DNA of 64,000 nucleotides from Membranipora membranacea (GCA_914767715.1 OU612070.1:5411501-5475500); one strand, 5' to 3'; counted from the stretch's first letter, positions 48,850 through 62,200 are shown. Notes: a model not told the origin generated them from the letters alone. Translations and numbers: made by a program.

Positions 48850-51800
48850 GATGGCCTTTTGTGGGGAGGTGTGCCTACTTTTTTTAATGAGTACGGGGAG
48901 GTTGCAAATTTTGGGGAGATTTTCTTACTCCCCAAAAATAAATTACCTTTAAACGACTCCTTTTGGGCCAAAAAGGCTCTCATTTCAATTCCAGAAGCCA
49001 CCCCAAAAAATAAAAATTTAGGTTTGTCTGTTCATAAAAAGTCATGAGACACAACTCCACACCATCTGTAGTCTTGTTTGTACACACCTCCTCAGTAATA
49101 ATCAGACATTTGGTATGATAACTCTTTAAACTCTCCCCATAATTCCCTCCTCATAAAATTCATCTTAACTAATCATGAAGCCCAATTTGGAGTTACCCCC
49201 CCCCCAAAGAATTTCCTCAGCAATCCATGGCATGTATGTTTGGGATGAGGTTGTTTCAGATGGTTCGGAAATTAATTGCGTTACCTATACGAAAACCCAC
49301 TTGCTGAGACATTACATTAAAGTAACATTAAGAAGTATAGAACAATAAATTACAATTTATAGACTGCTGTCTCCGCAGTACCACAATCACTTCCATAAAA
49401 TAATAATAATAATAATAATTGTATAATGATTATACTAATAAATATAATCCATAACAATTATATTTATTTGAGCAGGAACGTAATGAATATAGACTATTAT
49501 TTCTAATCATCAATGAAAATAGGTAGTTGCAAGGGGTCTTCCTTTATGTTGTTAAAAGTGATTATGCTTATAGCTTCCGTTCCGAAATATCATTAGAGAG
49601 TACTCCTTAATATGATTCAATTGCATTTTTGTTATATACATGAATGAATTTTTATCGATCTAGGAAATTAAGGAGACTTTCGTCTACATGACATAAATGT
49701 CAAGTTCTAATTTGTATTGTATGCCATAATATACGGTAGGTTGTGAATAAAGATCCTGGAATGATGATTTATTATCGGAAATAAATATTAGAATAAATGT
49801 CAAAAATTTCCTGTTACACCATGTGTTCAAAATGTATTATAATAAAAATGAGAACCTTTCCTGCAAGATAAGTGATTAAAACATATTTAAAACAATTACC
49901 GAGTTGTAATGTCTGTAGTTATTTGAACGGAAACCTGTTTCTTAACAAAACCCAAGATTACTAATTGCATTGCCCTGTGGTAATTTTAGATAGTTCTAGC
50001 CAATTCTGGTTACAAGACTTTATAATCTTAAATTAGAATTAAAAGTATTATTATTATGATTTCAGTAGTATCATTATTATTTTATAGATGATCAAAAAAA
50101 CAGCCTACACATTGTCTCACCTCCAGAGTTTGGTGAGATAGGCCTTTGCTGTAGTTAAATTGAACATTGCTAGTTTTTTCGAAAGTCTTCGTATGATGCA
50201 ATGATAATAATGTAATGTTAATTCACACCTTATACAAGGTAATATAATACAGTACATTTCTATGACTTTATTTGACAAAATCAAAGATCCTAATCACTGT
50301 TTAAATAAACTGCTGCCTCAATTGGTTGTCAATATTAGACAGTTAAGACACCCTCCGAAGTTTGCTGACACATATAGACCGACCCTTCGTTCCAAGTCCC
50401 TTATTATGAAATGTAATACCGGCCAGTTGTATAGAGAAAAAAGTGATTTTGTTTGTATTTAAAACTTTAAAGGCATCGGTTTTCATAACTGTAGTCGATT
50501 GGTTTTTAATAAAGATTTATATATATAAGGGTTAACTTATTAAGCTGTTTACACAGGTTAGTGATTTTGGCTCAATCCGTTGGCATGATAATTTTGACTT
50601 GTGTTCCCTTTCCTTTGAACTATTACATTGATCACCTGGGAGCACAATTCCAACTAAGCAACATTATACATTCGATTTGTCAGTCGTCAATATCGGAAAA
50701 TCTGAGAATGAGATACGCAAAACATAGCGTCTTGCTTGTTAAAGATTTCGAGCAAGTCATTGTCGAAGTTAAAATTATAGCATTTCATTTCAACTCATCT
50801 AGGATATAAATATCATAGAAAAGCTGAAAGCCAAGAAAAATGATGATATTATATCGAGGATATGCATTGTATATTTATTGTTCGATGAAATATAATAAAT
50901 CTCAATTTATATTTTGGTCCGTCTGTGTGTGTGTTTGTCTGGCTATGCAATCGAAAACTGGCAGACTGATCCGGACACCGAAGATGTCGTCAGAACGGTA
51001 TTTTTCTTGAAAGAGAAATGCCATTGTTTCTTTAATTTGGTGCTATGGACATTGGCATAATGGCCCAAGAATGTCCTTTCGTGATGCTTTTCAGTGCCTT
51101 CTATTGATTTATCCCACTAAATAAAACTATGAACTCATTGTGAATTGTGGCTTCATCCGAGAGGTTACTGTTTCAAATTGAAATTTTCTTTCCATATATC
51201 TAGATCTTTCATTCCTTTCCGGAGGAGGCATACACAGATAGTGCAATATTACACTATTGGTTCTCACAGTTCAAACATTCTTTGCACTTTTACCATGTAT
51301 TGAATTCATGATTATTATTGTCATTTACCTAAGGTTTTACTTCCGACTGATCTGTAAAACAAAAATCAAATCATGCAGAGCAACTTCTTTTGACAACGCC
51401 TGGGACGTGAACTGTAATAATATAATATTCTCGAAATATTTGTTATTGGTGACAAGAGCTTGGGTTTTGGTACTCCATGAATAAGGTGTGATGTGCTATA
51501 GAATGACAATAACACACACAGATTTTTCCACAATGCTTCTAAAATATATACATTAAAATATTACATTAAATAAAATTCATACAACAATATGATCATCACA
51601 CACGTAATGATTGATTGTTATATATACTTTTATTTGGCAAAGTATCATCCAAAAAGAATGTTTTTCATATAACACTAAACATAAAAAATTGATTGAGATT
51701 AGATGATAGGCTCTGGGAAATTAAAGACCAGTAAAACCATAGTGTTTTGTGTTAAATCATTTTATAGTGCTGTTATTTGTTGTTTTTGTTTTTTTGTGTT

Positions 51801-52430
51801 TTTTTCTTTTGATGAGGTTATGAAGACAAGTCCAGGGAGTATGGGACTGGACTTCTTTAGTCTATTTTTTAGCCACACAAAAGACCATGAGAGCCGCAAA
51901 GCTTCAATATGTTGTTCGTTGTGGCTATTATTTCCTTCTTTTTTTTGGAGGTATTGCTTGTGTGTAAGATATTGATACACAAAATATTTAGCGCACCATA
52001 GAATCAGGTGTGTGCGATGCGTTAAAGTCATTTTTCATTATATTGATGTCGGGTACAACATTTAACATTAAATCTAAATTGAACATATACATGTATATAT
52101 ATATGTTCCAGTATTTATACTGTGTTTGGATTAATTTGGTCATAGGATGGCTTGTTTGTATGATTGTGAAGCGATCATGAAGATGAAATCGGAATCATAT
52201 TTGCTGTAGTGAAGCCGCAGTACAACAATCCTTGTATTAAATAAAATATAACATGATGGAGATATCGTGATATGGGGGCGTTTCAATTCATGAGTCAATG
52301 AGTTACAATTATGATAATGATTTCGAGCCTAATTGAAACACTGCCCTGGCTCCTGGATCAGAGCACCTGTTTACATTTGCTAGCCCAGGCTGTACTTCAT
52401 AGTATGTACATGGTGCAATGCAATGATCTA
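48850..52430. other. AT-rich intergenic region
   Basis: Contains an AAT microsatellite (about 49399-49420), a C9 run (49197-49205), a short AT-rich tract near 52090, and only short frames. The frame at 51703-51975 is hydrophobic but T-rich, with no family signature. Confidence 0.5.
50262..50462 (+). pseudogene. Possible tail fragment of a non-LTR element ORF
   Basis: The 66-codon frame contains PNHCLNKLLP, then LRHPPKFA and RPTLRSKSLI, the pattern of the short tail that ends many LINE reverse-transcriptase proteins (compare HPLQHFL then TERFKNSF in the LINE at 10206-11990). It ends within 20 codons of that pattern and has nothing upstream, so at most a severely 5'-truncated copy. Confidence 0.3.
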
Positions 52431-52464
52431 GATTTATGTCAAATTATGCAAATTAAGACAAATA

Positions 52465-52570
52465 AATCGACCAATCGCAATGAAGTTGTGACAGTAAGGG
52501 CAAATTGAGTGATAATATAAATTATGTCATGGCACAACAGCTGCCCAATCATAATATATTAGAACACAAG
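52465..52570 (+). promoter_or_regulatory. Candidate promoter A (CCAAT + TATA)
   Basis: GACCAAT at 52469, GACAGTAAG, TATAAAT at about 52516, GTCATGGC and CCCAATCAT...TAGAACACA follow in order, 130-230 bp before the ATG at 52698. The same ordered set occurs at 53450-53570, which suggests a duplicated promoter and not chance. Confidence 0.5.
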
Positions 52571-52697
52571 TGCTTTTAGTGAGGGAGTCTGGAACATGCT
52601 CTACATTTGCACACTACTGTAAATTTTGTGGAGTCAGAGTTAGAGCTATAAGATCATTTTGCATTTATTGGGTTTAGCATGCCAATAAGCTAAAGTA

Positions 52698-55695
52698 ATG
52701 CCTTATTTAAAAGTGCGTCGTTATAGCTTGTACTTTGAGACAAAATTATCAGCTATCGTTGAGAATGATGATGTGACTTATGAAAACACTTGTCCCCATC
52801 ACCTCGGTAATAACCTTAGCGTGGCCTGCACCTTATGCCTTGAGTATGTCATAGCTGTAAATGAACCAACTGCTAAAAACTATCATCAATCCGCAGTTAA
52901 AATTCGAGATCTGCATCCTCTGAAACGGACTGAAAGGTATATAGCCCAGCGGAAGACGGGTGTCTGGAAAAGTCTACAGGAACTGAAAGCAAACAAAGAT
53001 TTCTTCGATAACAAGCTTTTCCAGCATTGTAACCAATTGAGTGAGGCAAAGCACCAAAAATTTGGGATAGAAAGAGCACTCAACAGAAAACAACCTACTC
53101 GCTGTTGCAACCTCTTTGCATGCATTGGCTTATTCAAGTGAGTATCGAGTACAGTATTGCAACACAACTATGTTTCAAGTAGAGTAATGATGGAGTAAAG
53201 ATGTGAATTTTGTAGGCCTTCATGGAGAGAGTCTTTAAAAAAACTAAATTGGATTGGCTAAGCATTGGTTTTTGCACATTCATTATAATCTTATGCAGCT
53301 CAAATTAATCAAATAGCTCCATTGCTCCAGCTACGTTCATGACATGACAAGTTCCTCAACTTTGCTGTGTTGGGGTAGTGGCACCATAATAGCTCTATGA
53401 GTGGCACTACACCAATAAAGCATGAAAATACTACAAGCTATCAAAAATAAGTTGACCAATGGTGATTAGGCTTTGACAGTAAGCCCAATTTGATTGGCTG
53501 TTAGCAAGTATCAAATGATACTATAAATACTGTCATGCCAGCGCTCCCCAATCATTGATAGAACACACATGCAGCAGAAAGGTTGTTCCACGATTGACAG
53601 GCTATAAACTGTGCAGGTTTGCTCAATTTCTATTGGATTATATTGACAAGTGGGCACTTAGATCTAGTAGTAACCATTAGTTTAGTGCTAACCTTTTGCC
53701 TAGCCAGCAGCTTCTAGCATTGAATTATAGTTGTACTTGTACTGCAATCAAAAGTCTAGTCTATGAGTACAGTGCAATTCAATGCTTCTTTCAAGTCTAG
53801 TGGAAGTGGGTCGTGGCTGTGTATTGATTTGACAGAAGGCAAAGAGCGAACATTTTATTGTGTCACATGCACACTGCATGCTACTTTGGGTCCCCATTTG
53901 CAGGAATGGCATGGGTCACCAAACTGCAGTCTGCCCATTATTCATGGGTACCTGAGGTTCCTGGCAAAAATATGCATGAGTGCACAGAACATTTTTGCAA
54001 GGACTCTCTGGCACTGCCACAGACTGTGTTGCCAGTGACATTATCATTATACTGTACTGTGCAATCAAGGGGTTAATGATTGGTGATATTGTAAATAAGC
54101 CAAAGCCAGCGATAGGGTGGAGGGGTTTGTCCAAGTTGCATGAAGTACTCCGACTTCTATTTGTGCATAGGACTCGATTGTTTCAATTATTGAAGATAAG
54201 CTCAACATCTTAGCTGTAAAAAAATGATAATGTTGCTACGTTTGTTTGCAGAAAGAGAGATATGGAGACGCGGAGGAGGAAAAGAAAGTCGGTGATACCA
54301 TGTGTAAGTAGTAGCCTCACTTTATTTAAATGTACACACCTACAACTACAACCAACCTTTGCTCACAAATTGCCTATCGGTCATCATATAGAACTAAGAG
54401 CATAAAATCGTCTTGTGTAACACGGACCGCATATGAACAAGTTGATAAAAATTTTTTTCCTCAACTGTTTTTTGGAAAACATGTATTCTATTGTCTGGGT
54501 TTTGAATTGAATTGAATATTTGTGGTCTGTTAACTTAAGCACCTAATTGCGCATTGCTCATGTCCAACCACCCTTCACCGGCCAGCTTGAGGGTGCACCA
54601 TACACCTTAGCGTTGTAAGTCTAATCCATTATCTTACAGGAATATGAAATTGGAGAATTGGTGTGGGCACTGTGGCCAGGTGCTGGTATCTGGTACCAGG
54701 CCACAGTGCTTGAGAAGATGAGTAGGGAATTGGCGGTGCGTTACTTCGACGATGAGCGGAGAACACTGAAATACAGCCAAGTAGAGGTAATAAATGTTTA
54801 TGGTTATTGGGTACGCTGTGCTGTTTGTGTAGGAATGTGTTGGAGAAACTTTGGTTACATAGATGATGAGAGTCTGTCTTGATAAGCAATAGCTTGGATG
54901 AGTAGGGGTGCACGACGGGACAGAAATTGTCAGATTTTTATATTGACGATTTGGTCCACTCATCCATTCTGCAAAATTTTGGTTATGTACCTTGATATAT
55001 AAGTGAACGGCAATTCCTTCAATTGCATTGCTTATAACTTTGAAGCATATGATTATACACTCTATTGGATGCTAGCCATAATGATTCTCTGCACATCGTG
55101 TTTTCTGTTCCTTAATAAATTAATTTAATTGGTAGCCATATTTTGTTCCAGCCAGTGAGTATACTAGGCTTGTTACATGCTCTTCAATGAGTTATTTTTT
55201 TCTCTATTCTACTTTTCTGTTCCAATTGAATTGTTGATTAGGCCTGGGGAGCTAAGAGCTTTTTAGACACCAAACAACATCTCTTGAATCGATACTGATA
55301 CATGTCATTATTCGTATGCGATACCATGTCCTGAAAATTGATGCTTTTGCAATAAGGCCTATACAACGATTTTTACCGGGACAAGATGATATTGATATGA
55401 GATATGAATTATTATGAATATTTCCAAAGTATGTGAACCGATAACTCTGTATTATCTGCCAAACTAAAATATTTTCTTACGATATTTTATCCGCTATATT
55501 GCTCTGATGTGTCAGTCGGCTCTTGTGAAGCAGTATATTGTAACCAACTGGAGATCTAATGAGCAAATTTCTCAGTTCTGTGAATGCTTTTCTAGCCATC
55601 CCTCAACTCGTGTCAACATTGAACTGTTGTAGATGAAGATAACCCATATATCATATCAAGAGCTAACCTTACCAGACTGAGGCCTGATGGAAATG
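52698..55695 (+). CDS. Start of a Tudor-domain-like nuclear protein gene (partial model)
   Basis: Exon 1 is 52698-53137 (phase 2), exon 2 54252-54303, exon 3 54640-54786. These join in one frame: 147 residues, a basic stretch (KRDMETRRRKRKSVIPC, a likely nuclear signal), then 49 residues EYEIGELVWALWPGAGIWYQ...AVRYFDDERR...YSQVE, the strand pattern of a Tudor/Agenet-type barrel with its aromatic residues. Exon 1 has C32, H35, C44 and C47, a possible zinc site; I do not know its family. A further 63-nt exon (55633-55695, EDNPYIISRANLTRLRPDGN) is open only in phase 1-1. Exon 3 ends in phase 0, so an exon between 54787 and 55632 is missing from this model, or another splice form is used. A weak candidate lies at about 55515-55577. 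The gene likely continues into the exon array at 56698. Tudor domains usually bind methylated Lys or Arg in chromatin or RNA-granule proteins. Confidence 0.6.
53450..53570 (+). promoter_or_regulatory. Candidate promoter B, paralogue of promoter A
   Basis: GACCAAT at 53454, TTTGACAGTAAG, an extra GATTGGCTG, TATAAAT at 53522, GTCATGCC and CCCAATCAT...TAGAACACA match promoter A about 985 bp upstream. The next ATG (53763) opens a 91-codon frame of unknown type. Two weak donors in it (before GTACCT at 53948 and GTGACA at 54035) end in phase 2, as exon 1 of the Tudor gene does, so an alternative first exon joining 54252 is possible. Confidence 0.4.
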
Positions 55696-56290
55696 GTAGG
55701 TACCTTTTCCAGTGATAACACAGTTGTTATGTTTTGCAAGATTCCTGCGATGCAAGAATTGGTGGTACAATTAAGCCCCAGGGTAACAAAAAAACATACA
55801 TTTTTAACTTCCTCATTCATGCATTTGTCATATTGCTGCTAGGCGACGCTGAAAATAATCTTAGTGTCTTATTCACCGTTCTAGCTGTTTACAGTCCTTG
55901 ATTGTTCCTCAGTAAAAAATACTAGAATTAAAATGAATGATATTTTTACTGCATCCACACCTACATTTTGTCATGTTGATGAAACTATGCTTAGAGAAAG
56001 ACAATCCGGGATAAAGTTCTCTCTCAGTATTCCCATCATTCCAACATATTTTCTCCGTCTGACAAACTGATATCTTAGACAAAATAATTTATGAGATAAC
56101 TCCCCATTGTTTTGCATGGACATAGTCTGTTCTCGAGCTCACTGGCAACTGAGTTTGTGCAAAGTAACGGGGAGTTTTCTTCCAGAACAAAACACACAAA
56201 ATGCCAGTTTCCGAACTCACAAAAATTGCAACAATGATTATATAGAGCGAAGACTGTATGCTCTAATGTGTTATGCTGACAGTTTGAGTG
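54787..56290. other. Introns between Tudor exon and exon array
   Basis: Apart from the 63-nt exon at 55633-55695, only short frames are visible. A missing phase 0 to phase 1 exon is expected somewhere here if the Tudor exon and the array belong to one gene. Confidence 0.45.
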
Positions 56291-59200
56291 GTTCATAAGT
56301 TATTGCATGTCTATTGTTTCCATCCTCTGACATGTTATTTCACAGACCTTTGTGATCAGTCGCTACGGTCTTACGCCGAAAAGATGGAGCCTACATTCGC
56401 CTATGTTTTTGGCCCTCCCATAATTTCCTGACTTTTATTCCTCACTTGGTCGCACCTCCAGTCTAAGCTATCAATTGAACCTCCCCAAAAGTTTGGTGTG
56501 TCCGGGAATATAATTGACAACCTCTCCATACCGGCTCGTTTGGCTCAGTGTGCAGGTTGGACCTCCCCAAATATCTGGTTTTAAACTCATGCGCCATAAC
56601 TCACAACTTTGATTCACCGCTCATTATCTGACAGTTTGAGTGGTTCATAATTATTGCATGTCTATTGTTTCTATCTTCTGACGTGTTATTTTTTCAGACC
56701 TTGGTGGGCAGATGCTGCGGTCTGCCGAACAAAACGTGGTCCTAGCTGGAGCAGCTACGAGAGCCTCACAGGGAGGAGATGTATTTGGTATGTTAATGTT
56801 ATATCATGTTAGTCAGAATTGTCAGTAGGGTTCCTGTCTCAAATCAGGAATCACACAGAGAAGATAAAGCCTACGTTTGCAAAACTCTCATGAAAGGTAC
56901 TTTGGCTCAGTGTGCACTGTGTAGGTTGGACCTCCCCAAAAATCTTGTTTTAAACTCATGCGCCATAACTCGCATTTTTGAATCACCGCTCATTTTCTGA
57001 CAGTTTGAGTGGTTCATAAGATATTGCATGTCTATTGTTTCCATCCTCTGGCGCGTTATTTTACAGATCTTGGTGGTCAGCTGCTGCGGTCTGCCGAACA
57101 AAACAGAGTCCTAGCTGGAGCAGCTACGAGAGCCTCACAGGGAGGAGATGTATTTGGTATGTTAATGTTATATCATGTTAGTCAGAATTGTCAGTAGGGT
57201 TCCTGTCTCAAATCAGGAATCACGCCGAGAAGATGAAGCCTACGTTTGCGACACTATCATAGTCCCTGATTTTCTTCGGTCCCTTTTAGCTCCTTCAGTT
57301 GAGGGTCTCCAGACCCTCCCTAAAAGCCTATGTTTTTGGCCCTCTCATAAATTCCTGACTTTTATTCCTCACTTGGTCGCAGGTCTCCAGTCTAAACTAT
57401 CAATTGAAACTCCCTAAAAGTTTGGTGTGTCTGGGAATATAATTAACAACCTCTCCATACCGGCTCGTCTGGCTCAGTGTGCAGGTTGGACCTCCCCAAA
57501 AATCTTGTTTTAAACTCATGCGCCATAACTCGCATTTTTGAATCACCGCTCATTATCCGACAGTTTGAGTGGTTCACAAGTTATTGCATGTTTATTGTTT
57601 CCATCCTCTGACGCGTTATTTTACAGACCTTGGTGGTCAGCCGTTGCGGTCTGCCGAACAAAACGGAGTCCTTGCTGGAGCAGCTACAAGAGCCTCACAG
57701 GGAGGAGATGTATTTGGTATGTTAATGTTATATCATGTTAGTCAGAATTGTCAGTAGGGTTCCTGTCTCATATCAGGAATCACAGAGAAGATAAAGCCTA
57801 CGTTTGCAACACTCTCATAAAAGGTCCTTTGGCTCAGTGTGCACTGTACAGGTTGGACCTCCCCAAAATCTTGTTTTAAACTCATGCGCCATAACTGGCA
57901 TTTTTGAATCACCGCTCATTATATGACAGTTTGAGTGGTTCATAAGTTATTGCATGTCTATTGTTTCCATCCTCTGACGCGTTATTTTACAGACCTTGGT
58001 GGTCAGCCGTTGCGGTCTGCCGATCAAAACGGAGTCCTAGCTGGAGCAGCTACAAGAGCCTCACAGGGAGGAGATGTAATTGGTATGTTAATGTTATATC
58101 ATGTTAGTCAGAATTGTCAGTAGGGTTCCTGTCTCAAATCAGGAATCACAGAGAAGATAAAGCCTACGTTTGCAACACTCTCATAAAAGGTCCTTTGGCT
58201 CAGTGTGCACTGTACAGGTTGGACCTCCCCAAAAAACTGGTTTCAAACTCATGCGCCATAACTCGCAATTTTGAATCACCGCTCATTATCTGACAGTTTG
58301 AGTGGTTCATAAGTTATTGCATGTCTATTGTTTCCATCCTCTGACGCGTTATTTTACAGACCTTGGTGGTCAGCCGCTGCGGTCTGCCGAACAAAACAGA
58401 GTCCTAGCTGGAGCAGCTACGAGAGCCTCACAGGGAGGAGATGTATTTGGTATGTTAATGTTATATTATGTTAGTCAGAATTGTCAGTAGGGTTCCTGTC
58501 TCAAATCAGGAATCACGCCGAGAAGATGAAGCCTACGTTTGCGACACTCTCATAGTCCCTGATTTTCATCGGTCACTTTTTAGCTCCCTCAGTTTAGCGT
58601 CTCCAGACCCTCCCTAAAAGCCCATGTTTTTGGCCCTCTCATAGATTCCTGACTTTTATTCCTCACTTGGTCGCAGGTCTCCAGTCTAAGCTATCAATTG
58701 AACCTCCCCAAAAGTTTGGTGTGTCTGGGATTATAATTAACAACCTATCCATACCGGCTCGTCTGGCTCAGTGTGCAGGTTGGACCTCCCCAAAATCTTG
58801 TTTTAAACTCATGCGCCATAACTGGCATTTTTGAATCACCGCTCATTATATGACAGTTTGAGTGGTTCATAAGTTATTGCATATCTATTGTTTCCATCCT
58901 CTGACGCGTTATTTTACAGACCTTGGTGGTCAGCCGTTGCGGTCTGCCGAACAAAACAGAGTCCTAGCTGGAGCAGCTACAAGAGCCTCACAGGGAGGAG
59001 ATGTAATTGGTATGTTAATGTTATATCATGTTAGTCAGAATTGTCAGTAGGGTTCCTGTCTCAAATCAGGAATCACAGAGAAGATAAAGCCTACGTTTGC
59101 AACACTCTCATAAAAGGTCCTTTGGCTCAGTGTGCACTGTACAGGTTGGACCTCCCCAAAAAACTGGTTTCAAACTCATGCGCCATAACTCGCAATTTTG

Positions 59201-62200
59201 AATCACCGCTCATTATCTGACAGTTTGAGTGGTTCATAAGTTATTGCATGTCTATTGTTTCCATCCTCTGACGCGTTATTTTACAGACCTTGGTGGTCAG
59301 CCGTTGCGGTCTGCCGAACAAAACAGAGTCCTAGCTGGAGCAGCTACAAGAGCCTCACAGGGAGGAGATGTAATTGGTATGTTAATGTTATATCATGTTA
59401 GTCAGAATTGTCAGTAGGGTTCCTGTCTCAAATCAGGAATCACAGAGAAGATAAAGCCTACGTTTGCAACACTCTCATAAAAGGTCCTTTGGCTCAGTGT
59501 GCACTGTACAGGTTGGACCTCCCCAAAAAACTGGTTTCAAACTCATGCGCCATAACTCGCAATTTTGAATCACCGCTCATTATCTGACAGTTTGAGTGGT
59601 TCATAAGTTATTGCATGTCTATTGTTTCCAACCTCTGACGCGTTATTTTACAGACCTTGGTGGTCAGCCGCTGCGGTCTGCCGAACAAAACAGAGTCCTA
59701 GCTGGAGCAGCTACAAGAGCCTCACAGGGAGGAGATGTATTTGGTATGTTAATGTTATATTATGTTAGTCAGAATTGTCAGTAGGGTTCCTGTCTCAAAT
59801 CAGGAATCACGCCGAGAAGATGAAGCCTACGTTTGCGACACTCTCATAGTCCCTGATTTTCATCGGTCACTTTTTAGCTCCCTCAGTTTAGCGTCTCCAG
59901 ACCCTCCCTAAAAGCCCATGTTTTTGGCCCTCTCATAGATTCCTGACTTTTATTCCTCACTTGGTCGCAGGTCTCCAGTCTAAGCTATCAATTGAACCTC
60001 CCCAAAAGTTTGGTGTGTCTGGGAATATAATTAACAACCTCTCCATACCGGCTCGTTTGGCTCAGTGTGCAGGTTGGACCTCCCCAAAAATCTTGTTTTA
60101 AACTCATGCGCCATAACTCGCATTTTTGAATCACCGCTCATTATCTGACAGTTTGAGTGGTTCATAAGTTATTGCATGTCTATTGTTTCCATCCTCTGAC
60201 GCGTTATTTTACAGACCTTGGTGGTCAGCCGCTGCGGTCTGCCGAACAAAACAGAGTCCTAGCTGGAGCAGCTACAAGAGCCTCACAGGGAGGAGATGTA
60301 TTTGGTATGTTAATGTTATATCATGTTAGTCAGAATTGTCAGTAGGGTTCCTGTCTCAAATCAGGAATCACGCCGAGAAGATGAAGCCTACGCTTGCGAC
60401 ACTCTCATAGTCCCTGATTTTCATCGGTCACTTTTTAGCTCCTACAGTTTAGCGTCTCCAGACCCTCCCTAAAAGCCCATGTTTTTGGCCCTCTCATAGA
60501 TTCCTGACTTTTATTCCTCACTTGGTCGCAGGTCTCCAGTCTAAGCTATCAATTGAACCTCCCCAAAAGTTTGGTGTGTCTGGGATTATAATTAACAACC
60601 TATCCATACCGGCTCGTCTGGCTCAGTGTGCAGGTTGGACCTCCCCAAAATCTTGTTTTAAACTCATGCGGAATAACTGGCATTTTTGAATCACCGCTCA
60701 TTATATGACAGTTTGAGTGGTTCATAAGTTATTGCATGTCTATTGTTTCCATCCTCTGACGCGTTATTTTACAGACCTTGGTGGTCAGCCGTTGCGGTCT
60801 GCCGAACAAAACAGAGTCCTAGCTGGAGCAGCTACAAGAGCCTCACAGGGAGGAGATGTAATTGGTATGTTAATGTTATATCATGTTAGTCAGAATTGTC
60901 AGTAGGGTTCCTGTCTCAAATCAGGAATCACAGAGAAGATAAAGCCTACGTTTGCAACACTCTCATAAAAGGTCCTTTGGCTCAGTGTGCACTGTACAGG
61001 TTGGACCTCCCCAAAAAACTGGTTTCAAACTCATGCGCCATAACTCGCAATTTTGAATCACCGCTCATTATCTGACAGTTTGAGTGGTTCATAAGTTATT
61101 GCATGTCTATTGTTTCCATCCTCTGACGCGTTATTTTACAGACCTTGGTGGTCAGCCGTTGCGGTCTGCCGAACAAAACGGAGTCCTAGCTGGAGCAGCT
61201 ACAAGAGCCTCACAGGGAGGAGATGTAATTGGTATGTTAATGTTATATCATGTTAGTCAGAATTGTCAGTAGGGTTCCTGTCTCAAATCAGGAATCACAG
61301 AGAAGATAAAGCCTACGTTTGCAACACTCTCATAAAAGGTCCTTTGGCTCAGTGTGCACTGTACAGGTTGGACCTCCCCAAAAAACTGGTTTCAAACTCA
61401 TGCGCCATAACTCGCAATTTTGAATCACCGCTCATTATCTGACAGTTTGAGTGGTTCATAAGTTATTGCATGTCTATTGTTTCCAACCTCTGACGCGTTA
61501 TTTTACAGACCTTGGTGGTCAGCCGCTGCGGTCTGCCGAACAAAACAGAGTCCTAGCTGGAGCAGCTACAAGAGCCTCACAGGGAGGAGATGTATTTCGT
61601 ATGTTAATGTTATATTATGTTAGTCAGAATTGTCAGTAGGGTTCCTGTCTCAAATCAGGAATCACGCCGAGAAGATGAAGCCTACGTTTGCGACACTCTC
61701 ATAGTCCCTGATTTTCATCGGTCACTTTTTAGCTCCCTCAGTTTAGCGTCTCCAGACCCTCCCTAAAAGCCCATGTTTTTGGCCCTCTCATAGATTCCTG
61801 ACTTTTATTCCTCACTTGGTCGCAGGTCTCCAGTCTAAGCTATCAATTGAACCTCCCCAAAAGTTTGGTGTGTCTGGGAATATAATTAACAACCTCTCCA
61901 TACCGGCTCGTTTGGCTCAGTGTGCAGGTTGGACCTCCCCAAAAATCTTGTTTTAAACTCATGCGCCATAACTCGCATTTTTGAATCACCGCTCATTATC
62001 TGACAGTTTGAGTGGTTCATAAGTTATTGCATGTCTATTGTTTCCATCCTCTGACGCGTTATTTTACAGACCTTGGTGGTCAGCCGCTGCGGTCTGCCGA
62101 ACAAAACAGAGTCCTAGCTGGAGCAGCTACAAGAGCCTCACAGGGAGGAGATGTATTTGGTATGTTAATGTTATATCATGTTAGTCAGAATTGTCAGTAG

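Noticed and set aside
48654-49001. Minus-strand frame with a Thr-His repeat
   Set aside because: It comes from translating the GT microsatellite at 48803-48846.
51703-51975. Hydrophobic 90-codon frame
   Set aside because: Hydrophobicity follows from T-rich sequence. No domain, splice context or conserved pattern is visible.
55514-55632. Exon linking the Tudor exon to the 63-nt exon
   Set aside because: TGTGTCAG|TCGGCT opens a frame and TTCT|GTGAAT would end it in phase 1, as needed. The remaining intron would be only ~55 bp and the donor is weak, so I do not call it.
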